Positions 35,557-48,131 of a stretch of 64,000 bases of DNA are shown one piece after another. The stretch comes from Polaromonas sp. A23 (GTDB lineage Bacteria > Pseudomonadota > Gammaproteobacteria > Burkholderiales > Burkholderiaceae_C). The DNA lies in assembly GCF_002001015.1 (NCBI RefSeq), contig NZ_MUNO01000001.1, forward strand, positions 55,378 to 119,377, read 5' to 3'. The notes under the pieces were generated by a model. That model was not told the origin of the DNA. It did not search any database and was given only the letters and a program-made list of their open reading frames with translations. How positions within the stretch are numbered: the stretch's first letter is position 1; each line of letters starts with the position of its first letter. The position numbers were made by a program, and so were the translations under genes.

Positions 35557-36537
35557 ATGCGCATTATTTTTGCCGGTACCCCCGAATTTGCCCGTGTGGC
35601 CCTCGCGCAACTCCATGCGGCAGGCTTCGAGATCCCCCTTGTTCTGACGCAGCCTGACCGGCCAGCCGGTCGCGGCATGAAGCTCCAGGCTTCCAGCGTG
35701 AAGCAGTTTGCGCAGGAAAAAGGAATCCCGGTTGCGCAGCCGCGAAGTTTACGGCTGGACGGCAAATACCCGGAAGACGCCGCTGCCGCGAGGGAGGCGA
35801 TCATCGCGGCCCGGGCCGACGCCATGGTGGTGGCCGCCTACGGCCTGATTCTTCCGCAGTGGGTGCTGGACACCCCCCGCTTGGGCTGCTTCAACATCCA
35901 TGCGTCGCTGCTGCCGCGTTGGCGCGGCGCGGCGCCCATTCACCGCGCCATCGAGGCCGGCGACAGCGAAACCGGCATCTCCATCATGCAGATGGATGCA
36001 GGCCTGGATACCGGTGACATGTTGCTGACCGAAAAGCTCGCGATTTTGCCGGCGGACACCACGGGGGCGCTGCATGACAGGCTGGCCGTTTTGGGGGGCC
36101 GGCTGATCGTCGAAGCGCTGGCGCTGGCCGCCTGCGGCGGTCTCAAACCCGTTCCGCAGCCGAACCACGGCATCACCTATGCGCACAAGATAGAAAAGCA
36201 CGAGGCTGCCATTGACTGGAGCAAAAGCGCCGAGGTCATCGCCCGGCGCATACGCGCTTTCAATCCCTTTCCGGGTGCAACCAGCGTTCTGGCGGAAGAC
36301 ACGGTCAAGTTTTGGCTGGCCGAAGTGCTTGAGGGAACGCAACAACCGGAGGGTGCATTACCGGGCCAGGTTCTCGCGGTCGGTCCGGCCGGTGTGGACC
36401 TGGCCACCGGTGCCGGCGTGTTGCGCGCAACGCGTCTGCAAAAGCCCGGCGGCAAGCCGATGGGCGTGGCCGAGTTTGTGCGTGGCTTTGTGTTGCAGCC
36501 CGGTCTGGTATTCGGCGACCCGGGGAAAGCGCCTTGA
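35557..36537 (+). CDS. fmt: methionyl-tRNA formyltransferase
   Basis: The protein has 326 residues. The N-terminal Rossmann-like domain starts [16 protein letters not shown] and carries the catalytic region [20 protein letters not shown] and the METDAGLD-type segment [12 protein letters not shown]. The C-terminal OB-like tRNA-binding domain begins near residue 210. It formylates initiator Met-tRNA. Its last codons overlap the TTG start of azlC (TTGA). Confidence 0.96.
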   Translation: MRIIFAGTPEFARVALAQLHAAGFEIPLVLTQPDRPAGRGMKLQASSVKQFAQEKGIPVAQPRSLRLDGKYPEDAAAAREAIIAARADAMVVAAYGLILPQWVLDTPRLGCFNIHASLLPRWRGAAPIHRAIEAGDSETGISIMQMDAGLDTGDMLLTEKLAILPADTTGALHDRLAVLGGRLIVEALALAACGGLKPVPQPNHGITYAHKIEKHEAAIDWSKSAEVIARRIRAFNPFPGATSVLAEDTVKFWLAEVLEGTQQPEGALPGQVLAVGPAGVDLATGAGVLRATRLQKPGGKPMGVAEFVRGFVLQPGLVFGDPGKAP

Positions 36538-37274
36538 CCGCAGCCCTTTTCAGGCATCCCGAGTTCCGCCAGGGCGTGCGCGATATGGGGTCGGTGGCTG
36601 CCGGTACGGCCGCCTGGGGCCTGATGACCGGCGTGGCCATGGTCAAGTCGGGCATGAGCACCTTCGAAGCGGTCCTGATGGGGGTGATTGTGTTTGCCGG
36701 CAGTTCCCAGCTCGCTGCGGTGCCCCTGATTCTTGCCGGGGCGCCCATGTGGGTGATTCTGGCGACAGCGGCTTGCGTCAACCTGCGGTTTGTTGTCTTC
36801 AGCGCCCATCTTCGGCCCTACCTGATGCACCAGCCGCTCTGGCGGCGGCTCGCCAGCGGGTACTTCACGGCCGACCTCAGCTACGTGATGTTCACCAATC
36901 GCCATCCGCACCCGGTGCCGTCAAATGACACGGCGGCGCTGCGTGCCCAGGAGGCCTACCTTGCGGGAAATTGCGCAGTGACCTGGGTCTTCTGGGTGGT
37001 GCCCAGCCTGCTCGGCATTGGGCTTGCCAATGCAATTCCTCTGCGTTGGGGACTGGGGTTCGCAGGCATCCTGGCTCTGCTGGGCATCCTGTGCTCGCTG
37101 GCCAGCACTCGTTTGCGCGTCGTGTCTGCCGGCGTAGCCGGCGCTGCGGCGGTAGCGGCCTTTGCCTTGCCGCTCAAGCTCAACATCCTGGTGGCCATCG
37201 CAGCGGCAGTGGCTGTGTGCCTGACGCTGGAAAAGCCAGCGCCGCAGCCGCCGAAAACCGGGGGGACGGCATGA
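36534..37274 (+). CDS. azlC: AzlC family branched-chain amino acid exporter, large subunit
   Basis: This 246-residue membrane protein begins at TTG overlapping the fmt stop. The family segments [31 protein letters not shown] and [17 protein letters not shown] are clear, and several hydrophobic helices follow. AzlC pairs with the small protein AzlD, encoded next with an ATGA overlap, to export branched-chain amino acids. The coupling to fmt may be only positional. Confidence 0.9.
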   Translation: MTAALFRHPEFRQGVRDMGSVAAGTAAWGLMTGVAMVKSGMSTFEAVLMGVIVFAGSSQLAAVPLILAGAPMWVILATAACVNLRFVVFSAHLRPYLMHQPLWRRLASGYFTADLSYVMFTNRHPHPVPSNDTAALRAQEAYLAGNCAVTWVFWVVPSLLGIGLANAIPLRWGLGFAGILALLGILCSLASTRLRVVSAGVAGAAAVAAFALPLKLNILVAIAAAVAVCLTLEKPAPQPPKTGGTA

Positions 37275-37600
37275 CCGACTGGTGGACCGTAGTCACCATT
37301 CTTGGGCTGGCCGTGGTCACGGTGATTACACGCTCGTTCTTCTTTATTTCCAGCAAACCCTGGACCTTGCCGGCCTGGGCGCAGCGTGGCCTGCACTATG
37401 CGCCGATTGCCGCCCTGTCGGCTGTCATCGTGCCTGAGATCGTGATGACACAGGGCCAGTTCATTGCCAGCTGGCAGGATGCCCGGGTGTTCGCCGCGTT
37501 GGCCGGCGCAGCCTGGTTTTTCTGGCGCCGGGGCGTGCTGGGCACCATCATCGCTGGCATGGCTGTTTACTTGCCCTTGCATATCGGAATGAACTGGTAG
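37271..37600 (+). CDS. azlD: AzlD family transporter subunit
   Basis: This 109-residue protein has about four transmembrane segments. The N terminus [21 protein letters not shown] and the segment RGLHYAPIAALSAVIVPEIV are typical of AzlD. The start ATG overlaps the azlC stop (ATGA). A longer open frame upstream of this ATG overlaps azlC and is not real. A family B repeat begins 9 bases after the stop. Confidence 0.9.
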   Translation: MTDWWTVVTILGLAVVTVITRSFFFISSKPWTLPAWAQRGLHYAPIAALSAVIVPEIVMTQGQFIASWQDARVFAALAGAAWFFWRRGVLGTIIAGMAVYLPLHIGMNW

Positions 37601-37608
37601 CACTTAAA

Positions 37609-37790
37609 GCCCCCACGGTCGTTCACTTCGTGTAACTCCCGAGGCCTTGCAGGCCGCGGCTCGCGAGACGCTTCGCCTCTGTCGCCTGTCCAAAGCTGCT
37701 CAAGCAGCTTTGGAGCCGCAGGCTCCAGCCCCTCGGGGGCCGCTGCGCCTGCGGCCCGGCAAAGCCGGACCCGCGGCCCCTGCCTGCTTG
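37609..37790 (+). repeat. family B GC-rich repeat, copy 4, extended form (behind azlD)
   Basis: It has the usual family B ends (GCCCCCACGGTCGTTCAC at the left; CGGCCCGGCAAAGCCGG near the right). Between them lies an extra module containing GAGGCCTTGCAGGCC and GCGAGACGCTTCGCC, shared with copy 5, plus the stem pair AAAGCTGC/GCAGCTTT. The orientation is that of azlD. Together with a short flanking palindromic stretch (to about 37830) it fills the azlD-pgk spacer. Confidence 0.8.
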
Positions 37791-37883
37791 GCGCCGTTAC
37801 GGTCGCTCACGGTCCTCCACGGTGGCGCACCTACAATTTGAGGCTTTGCGCAACTCGACGCCAACTTTCCATTGCGAGCTTTC

Positions 37884-39077
37884 ATGAACTTCCTCCGTTT
37901 TTCCGATTTGTGTTCTCAGGGGCTGGTCAAGGGCCGGCGTGTCTTTATCCGGGCTGATCTCAATGTGCCGCAGGACGATGCGGGGCAGATTACTGAAGAC
38001 ACCCGTATCCGTGCCTCGATTCCCTGCATTCAGATGGCGCTGGATGCGGGCGCTGCGGTCATGGTGACTTCGCACCTTGGCCGGCCGACGGAGGGGCAAT
38101 TCAAGCCTGAAGACTCCCTCGCTCCCGTGGCACAGCGCCTGGGCGAACTCATGAAGCGCGAGGTGCCACTTGTGTCGGACTGGGTGGGCGGCGTGACCGT
38201 GCAGCCTGGCCAGCTCGTGCTGTTGGAGAACTGCCGCGTCAACAAGGGAGAGAAGAAGAATGACGAAACGCTGGCCCGCAAGATGGCGGCGCTGTGCGAC
38301 ATCTTTGTCCATGACGCCTTCGGCACGGCGCACCGCGCCGAAGCCTCGACCTACGGCATTGCGCAGTTCGCGCCAACCGCCTGCGCCGGCCCGCTGCTGG
38401 CGGCTGAAATGGATGCCATCTCCAAGGCATTGGCCAACCCCAAGCGGCCGCTGGTGGCGATTGTGGCCGGCAGCAAGGTCTCGACCAAGCTGACCATCCT
38501 GAAGGCATTGGCAGGCAAGGTGGACCAGTTGATCGTGGGCGGCGGCATTGCCAACACCTTTATGCTGGCCAGCGGTTTGCCCATCGGCAAAAGCCTGGCC
38601 GAGCGTGAATTGCTGGACGAGGCCCGCGCGGTCATGGTCGCCATGAAGGCACGGGGCGCCGAAGTTCCGATCCCCAGCGATGTCGTGACTGCCAAGACTT
38701 TCAGTGCCGATGCGATGGCTACCGTGAAGGCTGCCAGTGAGGTTGCAGAAGACGACCTGATCCTGGACATCGGCCCGCAAACGGCCAAGCGGCTGGCGGA
38801 CCAGTTGATGGCGGCCGGCACCATCGTCTGGAACGGCCCGGTGGGCGTGTTCGAATTCGCTGCCTTTGAAGGCGGAACCAAAACCATCGCCGATGCCATT
38901 GCAAAAAGCAGCGCCTTCAGCATTGCCGGCGGCGGGGACACGCTGGCAGCCATCGCCAAATACGGCATTGAAAAAGACGTGGGCTACATCTCGACGGGTG
39001 GCGGCGCATTCCTCGAAGTGCTGGAGGGCAAGCAGCTCCCGGCTTTCGACATTCTGCAAAAGCGGGTGGCAGGCTGA
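37884..39077 (+). CDS. pgk: phosphoglycerate kinase
   Basis: The protein has 397 residues. The family signature [16 protein letters not shown] is at the N terminus, substrate-binding SHLGRPTEG is near 60, and the nucleotide-binding region [13 protein letters not shown] and GGGDTLAAI is in the C-terminal domain. It interconverts 1,3-bisphosphoglycerate and 3-phosphoglycerate. The ATG at 37884 gives the usual N terminus; an in-frame TTG lies 12 bases upstream. It is first in the pgk-pyk-fba carbon-metabolism group. Confidence 0.96.
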   Translation: MNFLRFSDLCSQGLVKGRRVFIRADLNVPQDDAGQITEDTRIRASIPCIQMALDAGAAVMVTSHLGRPTEGQFKPEDSLAPVAQRLGELMKREVPLVSDWVGGVTVQPGQLVLLENCRVNKGEKKNDETLARKMAALCDIFVHDAFGTAHRAEASTYGIAQFAPTACAGPLLAAEMDAISKALANPKRPLVAIVAGSKVSTKLTILKALAGKVDQLIVGGGIANTFMLASGLPIGKSLAERELLDEARAVMVAMKARGAEVPIPSDVVTAKTFSADAMATVKAASEVAEDDLILDIGPQTAKRLADQLMAAGTIVWNGPVGVFEFAAFEGGTKTIADAIAKSSAFSIAGGGDTLAAIAKYGIEKDVGYISTGGGAFLEVLEGKQLPAFDILQKRVAG

Positions 39078-39096
39078 GTCGGTTGGTGCTGTTCTA

Positions 39097-39155
39097 GTTT
39101 GCTATTGATTTGATAGCTATTGGCGCCCGTGCGTAAAGGGCAAACGGCTGATTTT
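39097..39155 (+). repeat. family A repeat, copy 5 (between pgk and pyk)
   Basis: This is the best-preserved intergenic copy: GCTATTGATTTGATAGC, then GCCCGTGCGTAAAGGGC, then the tail GGCTGATTTTC. The rest of the spacer to 39305 is AT-rich and probably holds the pyk promoter; CAGGAG at 39291 is the pyk ribosome-binding site. Confidence 0.88.
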
Positions 39156-39305
39156 CTTTAAAGAAATGTCAAAAATCGTTTGTTTGGCATTCAATCTGCT
39201 GTCGTAGCTCAACACGCGCTGCCAGCGGATGCATGTACCCGGTCTGTACCGGTGTGCCATGGGTTCCGTGTGAGAATCGAAAACAAATTACAGGAGACAA
39301 ACAAC

Positions 39306-40739
39306 ATGCACTACAGCGCCACCAAAATTGTTGCCACCCTTGGCCCTGCTTCCAGCGATCCGGCGCTGCTCGAAAAAATGATACGTGCCGGCGTGACCGT
39401 GGTTCGCCTGAACTTCAGCCACGGCACCGCGCAGGATCACATCGACCGGGCGACCATGGTGCGCGAAGCCGCCCAGCGCGCCGGGGTCGAGGTCGCCATC
39501 ATGGCTGACCTGCAGGGCCCGAAAATCCGCGTCGGCAAGTTTGCCGAAGGCAAGGTCCTGCTGGAGGCTGGCGCCAAGTTCATGCTCGACGCTTCGCGCA
39601 CTGAGCCGGGCGACATCAAGGGTGTGGGGCTGGACTACAAAGAGCTGCCGCGCGATGTGCGCTCTGGTGACGTGCTGCTGCTCAACGACGGTCTGATTGT
39701 GCTGACGGTTGATTCGGTGCGCGGCGACGAGGTGCAAACCACCGTCAAGGTGGGCGGCTTCCTGTCCAACAACAAGGGCATCAACAAAAAGGGCGGCGGC
39801 CTGACCGCGCCGGCCCTGACCGGCAAGGACATGGAGGACATCAAGACCGCCATGAGTTTCCAGGCCGACTATGTGGCGGTGAGTTTTCCGCAGAACGCCA
39901 CCGACATGGAAATGGCGCGCCAGCTGTGCAATGTGGCCGCCGCGCCCTACAAGCACAAGCCAGGGCTGATCGCCAAGATCGAACGGGCCGAGGCCATTCC
40001 CAAGCTGGAAGAAATCTTGCAGGTGAGCGACGGCATCATGGTCGCGCGTGGCGATCTGGCGATTGAGGTGGGCAACGCGGCGGTGCCGGCGTTGCAAAAA
40101 CGCATGATCAAGATGGCCCGCGCCATGGACAAGGTCGTCATCACCGCAACCCAGATGATGGAGAGCATGATTCTCAACCCGGTGCCAACGCGCGCCGAGG
40201 TCAGTGACGTGGCCAACGCCGTGCTGGATGGCACCGACGCCGTGATGCTCAGTGCTGAAACCGCCGCCGGCAAGTACCCGCTGGAAACCATTGAAGAAAT
40301 GGCCAGCATTTGCCTGGAGGCCGAAAAAACCGAATACGCGGCGCTCGACGCCGATTTCAGCGGCAAAACCTTCACGCGTATTGACCAGTCCATTGCCATG
40401 GGCGCGTTGTTCACCGCTTACCATCTCGGCGCCAAGGCCATTGTGGCGCTGACCGACAGCGGCTCCACTCCCCTGTGGATGAGCCGCCATGACATTCGCG
40501 TGCCGATCTATGCGCTGACGCCTCGCCTGGCCACGCAGCGCAAGATGGCGCTGTACCGCAATGTTCGCCCGCTGCTGATGGACCAGAGCGCCGACCGCGA
40601 CACCGCGCTGGAACAGGCCGAAGGCCACCTGCTGCGCAGGGACATCGTGCAAAGCGGCGATGTATACGCCATCACCTGCGGGGAACCCATGGGTGCTCCG
40701 GGTGGCACCAACATGCTCAAGATCTGCCGCGTCGCCTGA
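39306..40739 (+). CDS. pyk: pyruvate kinase
   Basis: The protein has 477 residues. The N terminus MHYSATKIVATLGPASSDP, the substrate region VVRLNFSHGT, IMADLQGPKIRVG, the active-site segment GIMVARGDLAIEVG and TATQMMESMI are all present. The C-terminal regulatory domain ends with GAPGGTNMLKICRVA. It converts phosphoenolpyruvate and ADP to pyruvate and ATP. The start is set by CAGGAG at 39291-39296. Confidence 0.96.
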   Translation: MHYSATKIVATLGPASSDPALLEKMIRAGVTVVRLNFSHGTAQDHIDRATMVREAAQRAGVEVAIMADLQGPKIRVGKFAEGKVLLEAGAKFMLDASRTEPGDIKGVGLDYKELPRDVRSGDVLLLNDGLIVLTVDSVRGDEVQTTVKVGGFLSNNKGINKKGGGLTAPALTGKDMEDIKTAMSFQADYVAVSFPQNATDMEMARQLCNVAAAPYKHKPGLIAKIERAEAIPKLEEILQVSDGIMVARGDLAIEVGNAAVPALQKRMIKMARAMDKVVITATQMMESMILNPVPTRAEVSDVANAVLDGTDAVMLSAETAAGKYPLETIEEMASICLEAEKTEYAALDADFSGKTFTRIDQSIAMGALFTAYHLGAKAIVALTDSGSTPLWMSRHDIRVPIYALTPRLATQRKMALYRNVRPLLMDQSADRDTALEQAEGHLLRRDIVQSGDVYAITCGEPMGAPGGTNMLKICRVA

Positions 40740-40829
40740 TTTCCGGTTGAGCAAAGGCACCGGGCCGCAGCTGTCCCGGGGAACGCCGGGCTGAATCCAG
40801 AGCAGGCAGCTGTGCGTATCAGTGGTTCT

Positions 40830-41708
40830 ATGGACACCACTGACTTTGAATTGCCCAGACGTTCGCTGTTTGCCATGCTGCCGGCACTGCTCACCGCCTG
40901 TTCCGCAGCGGACGTGCTTAACGCCACCGTTCCTGCCGATACGTACCGGCGTACGCAAGACCTGCCTTACGGCGACCATGCGCGTCAGCGGCTTGATATT
41001 TACCAGCCCGTCGCCGGCTCTGCCAACGCGCCGATGGTGGTGTTCTTTTATGGCGGCAGCTGGTCATCCGGTGAGCGCGGGGACTACCGCTTTGTCGGCG
41101 AAGCCCTGGCTTCCTGCGGCATCGTGGCTGTGATCGCAGACTATCGTCTGAGCCCCGAATTTCGTTACCCGGTGTTTGTGCAGGACAGCGCGCTTGCCGT
41201 CAGCTGGGCGGCGGAGCATGCATCGGCTTATGGTGCTGACCCTGCCCGCATCTTTGTCATGGGCCACAGCGCAGGCGCCTACAACGCGGCCATGGTGGCG
41301 CTGGACCCGCGCTGGCTTGCAGCGCAAGGGCTTGCTCCTTCGCGCCTGGCGGGCTGGATAGGCCTGGCTGGCCCCTACGATTTCCTTCCCATCGTTGACC
41401 CACAGACCCGGGTGGCCTTCAGCTGGCCGCAGACGCCCGCTGACAGTCAACCCATGGCCCATGTGTCGCCGGCTTCACCGCCGGCACTCCTGCTGGCGCC
41501 AGCCGCGGACCGCATCGTCAATTCCCGACGCAGTACTGTCGCGCTGGCGCACAAGCTCCAGGCCAGTGGCGTGCGGGTTGATCATGAGTTGCTGGAAAGC
41601 GTCAGTCATGTCACCGTGCTGGCATCGATGGCCTTGGTGCTCAGGTTTCGGGCGCCTGTGCTTGAGCGCGTGGCCGCCTTTGTGAAGTCGGCCGGCCGGC
41701 CGGGCTGA
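40830..41708 (+). CDS. alpha/beta hydrolase (esterase), putative lipoprotein
   Basis: The protein has about 292 residues. The N terminus carries paired arginines (LPRRSLFAMLPALLTAC), a signal with a lipobox-like end. An oxyanion-hole segment FFYGGSWSSGERGDYR and the nucleophile elbow VMGHSAGAYNAAM follow, with ADRIVNSRRS and VSHVTVL near the expected acid and histidine positions. This is the BD-FAE/carboxylesterase style of alpha/beta hydrolase. A GTG at 40812 is also in frame. It interrupts the pyk-fba series; the substrate is unknown. Confidence 0.8.
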   Translation: MDTTDFELPRRSLFAMLPALLTACSAADVLNATVPADTYRRTQDLPYGDHARQRLDIYQPVAGSANAPMVVFFYGGSWSSGERGDYRFVGEALASCGIVAVIADYRLSPEFRYPVFVQDSALAVSWAAEHASAYGADPARIFVMGHSAGAYNAAMVALDPRWLAAQGLAPSRLAGWIGLAGPYDFLPIVDPQTRVAFSWPQTPADSQPMAHVSPASPPALLLAPAADRIVNSRRSTVALAHKLQASGVRVDHELLESVSHVTVLASMALVLRFRAPVLERVAAFVKSAGRPG

Positions 41709-41840
41709 AACCTGCTGCCTGTACCGCGGTGTTGGCAATGGCGTTGTCCTACACGGCTGGCGGACATGTGCCGACAAATCGGGCTGCACGATAGGCGACC
41801 TTGAGGCCCTGATCGCCCGTGTGCCGGGTAAAATAGACGA

Positions 41841-41859
41841 AGTTACCGGTCAGTTACCG
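41841..41859. promoter_or_regulatory. direct repeat upstream of fba
   Basis: AGTTACCG occurs twice, with starts 11 bases apart, so both lie on the same face of the helix about 32-50 bases before the fba start. A TAAAAT hexamer at 41829-41834 is a possible -10 element. A transcription-factor site is possible; the regulator is unknown. Confidence 0.35.
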
Positions 41860-41890
41860 ATCTGTTCAACCTTTTCACGGGATATTTCTT

Positions 41891-42955
41891 ATGGCACTCG
41901 TTTCCATGCGCGAGCTGCTGGACCATGCGGCTCTCAACGGCTACGGCATTCCAGCTTTCAACGTCAACAATCTTGAGCAGGTCCAGGCTGTCATGGAAGC
42001 GGCAAAGGAAACCGGCGCACCCGTGATCCTGCAGGCCAGCGCCGGTGCGCGCAAGTACGCGGGCGAGGCTTTCATCAAGCACCTGATCCAGGCTGCCATT
42101 GAGATGTATCCGCAGATCCCCCTGGTCATGCACCAGGACCATGGCCAGAATCCCGATGTCTGCCAGGGCGCGATCAACCTCGGTTTTTCGTCCGTCATGA
42201 TGGACGGCTCGCTCGAAGGCGATGGCAAGACCATCGCCAGCTACGAGTACAACGTCGACGTGACCAAAAAGGTTTCGCAGCTGGCGCACAAGGTCGGCGT
42301 CACGGTCGAAGGCGAACTTGGTTGCCTGGGTTCGCTGGAAACCATGAAGGGCGACAAGGAAGACGGCCACGGCACCGACGCGACCATGACGCGTGAGCAA
42401 TTGCTGACCGACCCCGAGCAGGCCGCTGACTTCGTCAAGCAAACCCAGATTGACGCGCTGGCCATCGCCATCGGCACCAGCCACGGCGCCTACAAGTTCA
42501 CACGCAAGCCCACCGGCGATATTCTGGCGATCGACCGCATCAAGGAAATCCACCGTCGCATTCCCAGCACCCACTTGGTGATGCATGGCTCGTCCTCGGT
42601 GCCGCAGGAGCTGCTGGCATTGATTCGCCAGTACGGCGGCAACATGAAGGAAACCTACGGCGTGCCCGTGGAAGAAATCCAGGAAGCCATCAAGCACGGC
42701 GTGCGCAAGATCAACATCGACACCGACATTCGCCTCGCGATGACTGCCGCCGTGCGCAAGTTTCTGGCCGAAAATCCCGAGAAATTCGATGCCCGCGAAT
42801 GGCTCAAGCCCGCGCGCGAGGCCGCCAAGGCGATTTGCAAGCAGCGCTACATTGAATTCGGTTGCGAAGGCCAGGGGGCCAAGATCAAGGGCGACAACCT
42901 GCAGGTGGTGGCGGCACGTTATGCCAAGGGCGAGCTGGCCCAGGTGGTGCACTAA
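41891..42955 (+). CDS. fba: class II fructose-bisphosphate aldolase
   Basis: This 354-residue zinc-dependent aldolase contains [19 protein letters not shown] (zinc ligand and catalytic region), [39 protein letters not shown] and [11 protein letters not shown]. The length and the insert [15 protein letters not shown] fit the subtype often found with Calvin-cycle genes, although no other Calvin gene is in the window. An intrinsic terminator follows at 43007-43033. Confidence 0.95.
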   Translation: MALVSMRELLDHAALNGYGIPAFNVNNLEQVQAVMEAAKETGAPVILQASAGARKYAGEAFIKHLIQAAIEMYPQIPLVMHQDHGQNPDVCQGAINLGFSSVMMDGSLEGDGKTIASYEYNVDVTKKVSQLAHKVGVTVEGELGCLGSLETMKGDKEDGHGTDATMTREQLLTDPEQAADFVKQTQIDALAIAIGTSHGAYKFTRKPTGDILAIDRIKEIHRRIPSTHLVMHGSSSVPQELLALIRQYGGNMKETYGVPVEEIQEAIKHGVRKINIDTDIRLAMTAAVRKFLAENPEKFDAREWLKPAREAAKAICKQRYIEFGCEGQGAKIKGDNLQVVAARYAKGELAQVVH

Positions 42956-43006
42956 ACGGGGGACACCCCACTTTCTGCGCCGGTTTTCGAACGGGCGATA
43001 ATTGAA

Positions 43007-43033
43007 AGCTCGCTGGCATCAGCGGGCTTTTTT
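43007..43033 (+). terminator. intrinsic terminator after fba
   Basis: AGCTCGCTG and CAGCGGGCT form a 9-bp stem (one G-T pair) around GCAT, followed at once by a run of T. It separates fba from purC. Confidence 0.88.
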
Positions 43034-43049
43034 ACTTTGGCAAGCACCC

Positions 43050-43958
43050 ATGACCTCCGCACTCCACACCTCCGCCCTGACTTCTCTGCCCCTGCTGGCC
43101 CGCGGCAAGGTCCGCGACAACTACGCGGTTGGCAAAGACCGGCTGCTGATGGTCGCCAGCGACCGGCTCAGTGCCTTTGACGTGATTCTTGGCGAGCCCA
43201 TTCCCGGCAAGGGCGCGCTGCTCACGCAGATGGCGCTGTTCTGGTTCGGCAAGCTGGGCCATATCTGTCCCAACCACCTGACCGGCGAAGCGCCTGAAAG
43301 TGTGGTGACCGCCGCCGAAATACCGCAGGTCAGAGACCGCTCCATGCTGGTCAAACGCCTCAAGCCGATCCCGGTCGAGGCGGTGGTGCGTGGCTACCTG
43401 GCGGGCAGCGGGTGGAAGGAGTACCAGGAGAGCCGGTCTGTGTGCGGCGTTTCGTTGCCGGCCGGGCTTAAAAATGCGTCCAAACTGCCCGAGCCGATCT
43501 TCACGCCGGCGGCTAAGGCTGCAGTCGGGGAGCATGACGAGAACATCAGTTATGAGCAGGTTGTCAAGGTGGTTGGCGCGGATCTGGCTGCCCAGATTCG
43601 TGACACCAGCGTCCGTATTTACAAGGAAGCGGCAGCTTTCGCCCTGACCAAGGGCATCATCATTGCCGACACCAAGTTCGAATTCGGCCTGGATGAAAAC
43701 GGCACGCTGACGCTGATGGACGAAGTGCTGACGCCCGATTCCTCGCGTTACTGGCCGATTGAAGGCTACGAGGCGGCATTTGCCATCGGAGCCAACCCGC
43801 CCAGCTACGACAAGCAGTTTGTGCGCGACTGGCTGGAGCAGACTCTGGTCAACGGCAAGCCCTGGGACAAAACGCCTCCGGCGCCGCGCGTACCCCAGGA
43901 CGTGATTGAGAAAACCGCCGCCAAGTACCAGGAAGCGCTGGCACGGCTGACGGCCTGA
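43050..43958 (+). CDS. purC: phosphoribosylaminoimidazole-succinocarboxamide synthase
   Basis: This 302-residue SAICAR synthetase of purine biosynthesis shows [56 protein letters not shown] and [14 protein letters not shown] with [13 protein letters not shown]. These are the signature segments of the longer form (about 300 residues). The ATG at 43050 is 16 bases after the fba terminator, so its promoter must lie very close to or upstream of that stem. purE/purK do not follow here, unlike in many relatives. Confidence 0.95.
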   Translation: MTSALHTSALTSLPLLARGKVRDNYAVGKDRLLMVASDRLSAFDVILGEPIPGKGALLTQMALFWFGKLGHICPNHLTGEAPESVVTAAEIPQVRDRSMLVKRLKPIPVEAVVRGYLAGSGWKEYQESRSVCGVSLPAGLKNASKLPEPIFTPAAKAAVGEHDENISYEQVVKVVGADLAAQIRDTSVRIYKEAAAFALTKGIIIADTKFEFGLDENGTLTLMDEVLTPDSSRYWPIEGYEAAFAIGANPPSYDKQFVRDWLEQTLVNGKPWDKTPPAPRVPQDVIEKTAAKYQEALARLTA

Positions 43959-44015
43959 ACTTCACCAGGTTCGCGGAAATGGGCCCGCGCCCGCGCGGGT
44001 AAGCCGGCTTCCGCT

Positions 44016-44021
44016 TAAAAT
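44016..44021 (+). promoter_or_regulatory. candidate -10 element of metH
   Basis: TAAAAT lies 7 bases upstream of the first base of the riboswitch P1 stem, which would put the transcript start at the aptamer start. No good -35 is seen, so this is only a position-based candidate. Confidence 0.4.
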
Positions 44022-44028
44022 ATGCCCA

Positions 44029-44113
44029 ACTCAAGGAGCGTTGCAGCGAAACCCGGTTTCGTCAGGCTTGAGTAACCGCAGGCCCCGCAGCCTGCCTTTG
44101 CAACGGCGCTCAC
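44029..44113 (+). ncRNA. S-adenosylhomocysteine (SAH) riboswitch upstream of metH
   Basis: The layout matches the SAH riboswitch. P1 is ACTCAAG (44029-44035) with CTTGAGT (44067-44073). The conserved GAGCGTTGCA (44036-44045) pairs with TGCAAC (44099-44104) and CGCTC (44107-44111) to form the long helix/pseudoknot. A GCAGGC/GCCTGC hairpin lies at 44078-44095. It is followed by CTCACCTT (44109-44116), which can pair with AAGGTGAG (44123-44130) and hide the ribosome-binding site just before the metH ATG. The CTC of the aptamer helix overlaps this stem, so SAH binding should free the site: a translational ON switch. Known members regulate SAH-recycling and methionine genes. Confidence 0.92.
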
Positions 44114-44130
44114 CTTTATTCCAAGGTGAG
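44109..44130 (+). promoter_or_regulatory. anti-Shine-Dalgarno hairpin, expression platform of the SAH riboswitch
   Basis: CTCACCTT and AAGGTGAG form a perfect 8-bp stem with a 6-base loop. The right arm is the metH ribosome-binding site, 2 bases from the ATG at 44133. The left arm begins inside the aptamer, so the two structures exclude each other. Confidence 0.8.
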
Positions 44131-44132
44131 TC

Positions 44133-46940
<2,808 letters not shown>

Positions 46941-46978
46941 GTTTGCCGCCTGTCGCTTGAGTAAGGATTCAAGGCGCC

Positions 46979-47569
46979 ATGAGTGAGAACTTGCTGTTCA
47001 ACGGATTGATGACCTTGATGCCCGAGGCGCCGCATCCTGTCATCCGACGGGTGGTGGCGAGCGCGCGGCTGCGTTGTCTTGCCAAAGGTGAGCCCTTGCT
47101 GCGGGCCGGGCAAGGGTGGGGCGACTTCTGGTGGGTAGAAAGCGGTCTGCTGCGGCTGTACTACCTGGATCAAAACGGCGTGGAAGCGAACAAGAACTTT
47201 TTTTCTGATGGGCAGCCGCTGTGGCCCATCACCCCTGCTTTGCGCGAAACGGACAGTTCTTTTTTTGTGGCTGCGCTGGAGCCAACGCGTGTACACGCCA
47301 TCAGTTATGCGGTTTTCGAAAGGGAGATGAGCACCGAGCCGGCCTGGACCGCGCTCCAGCTGCGCGCTCTGCAGGGGCTGCTGGATGAAAAGATGTGGCG
47401 CGAGCGCATATTTCTGCAGTCTGACGCGAGCCAGCGTTATCAAGAGGTGCTTGTCAACCGCCCGATGTGGTGTGAACGGATTCCATTGAAGCACCTCGCG
47501 TCCTGGCTGGGCATGACCGATGTGTCCCTGTCCCGCGTGCGCGCCAACCTGGGACTTATCCGGCGTTAA
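46979..47569 (+). CDS. Crp/Fnr-type transcriptional regulator
   Basis: The protein has 196 residues. The N-terminal cyclic-nucleotide-binding-like beta-roll includes LAKGEPLLRAGQGWGDFWWV and GLLRLYYLDQNGVEANKNFF. The C-terminal HTH includes IPLKHLASWLGMTDVSLSRVR. The Cys residues needed for an Fnr iron-sulphur cluster are absent. It starts 38 bases after metH and 34 bases before a small membrane protein gene, which may be its target. The effector is unknown. Confidence 0.82.
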   Translation: MSENLLFNGLMTLMPEAPHPVIRRVVASARLRCLAKGEPLLRAGQGWGDFWWVESGLLRLYYLDQNGVEANKNFFSDGQPLWPITPALRETDSSFFVAALEPTRVHAISYAVFEREMSTEPAWTALQLRALQGLLDEKMWRERIFLQSDASQRYQEVLVNRPMWCERIPLKHLASWLGMTDVSLSRVRANLGLIRR

Positions 47570-47603
47570 GAGAGCGGGGCGGCAGCCGTTTCATACTGCA
47601 CGG

Positions 47604-48107
47604 ATGAGACATACCCCCACCTCTCTTGCTTTCCACGTCCTGGCTGTTGTCTGGTTCGGCATCATGGCGGGCTTCTTCGGTACCTACAGTTTCAACGTGA
47701 ACTTTGCGACCCTGCAAATGGACGGCGCGACCTATGCAATCGTGCAGTCCTCACTGAATCGCAACGTCCGGCACAGCCTCTTTTTTGTGTTCTTCTTTCT
47801 GCCGCCGTTGTGGTGTGTTCTGGCGGTCGCCCTGGACTGGCAGCGCCGTGGCTGGTGCCTGCTTTTGTCGGTAGCCGCCCTGCTCTACCTCGGAGGCATC
47901 ATTTTTCTGACACGTGAGGTCAACCTGCCTTTGAATGCCTACACCGAGTCCTGGAACCCGGATGCCTTGCCAGCCGATTGGGAGCAGACACGACGCGCAT
48001 GGGGCCAGGCCAATATGTGGCGCAGCGTCGCAAGCGCGACCGCTTTTGTGCTGTCAGTGCTGGCATTGGCACTGAGGGGGCACGGGACCCCTGCGCGCGT
48101 CAACTGA
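47604..48107 (+). CDS. integral membrane protein, DUF1772-like
   Basis: The protein has 167 residues with about four transmembrane segments (LAFHVLAVVWFGIMAGFFG, LFFVFFFLPPLWCVLAVALD, CLLLSVAALLYLGGIIFLT, and a C-terminal helix SVASATAFVLSVLALAL). The pattern, including TREVNLPLN and the W-x-x-x-N segment, resembles the DUF1772 (anthrone-oxygenase-like) family. A function in this context is unknown. It is cotranscribed with the Crp-like regulator and converges on comM. Confidence 0.65.
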   Translation: MRHTPTSLAFHVLAVVWFGIMAGFFGTYSFNVNFATLQMDGATYAIVQSSLNRNVRHSLFFVFFFLPPLWCVLAVALDWQRRGWCLLLSVAALLYLGGIIFLTREVNLPLNAYTESWNPDALPADWEQTRRAWGQANMWRSVASATAFVLSVLALALRGHGTPARVN

Positions 48108-48131
48108 GAGCCGCCACGCGCTTGAGGGGCA

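Noticed and set aside
39288..40979. 563-codon open frame antisense to pyk
   Set aside because: Rich in His, Arg and Gly without motifs, while pyk is unmistakable on the other strand.
43981..44015. GC-rich stretch before metH as a remnant of family B
   Set aside because: Only the CGGGTAAGCCGGCTTCCGC piece resembles the right end; too short to support a copy.
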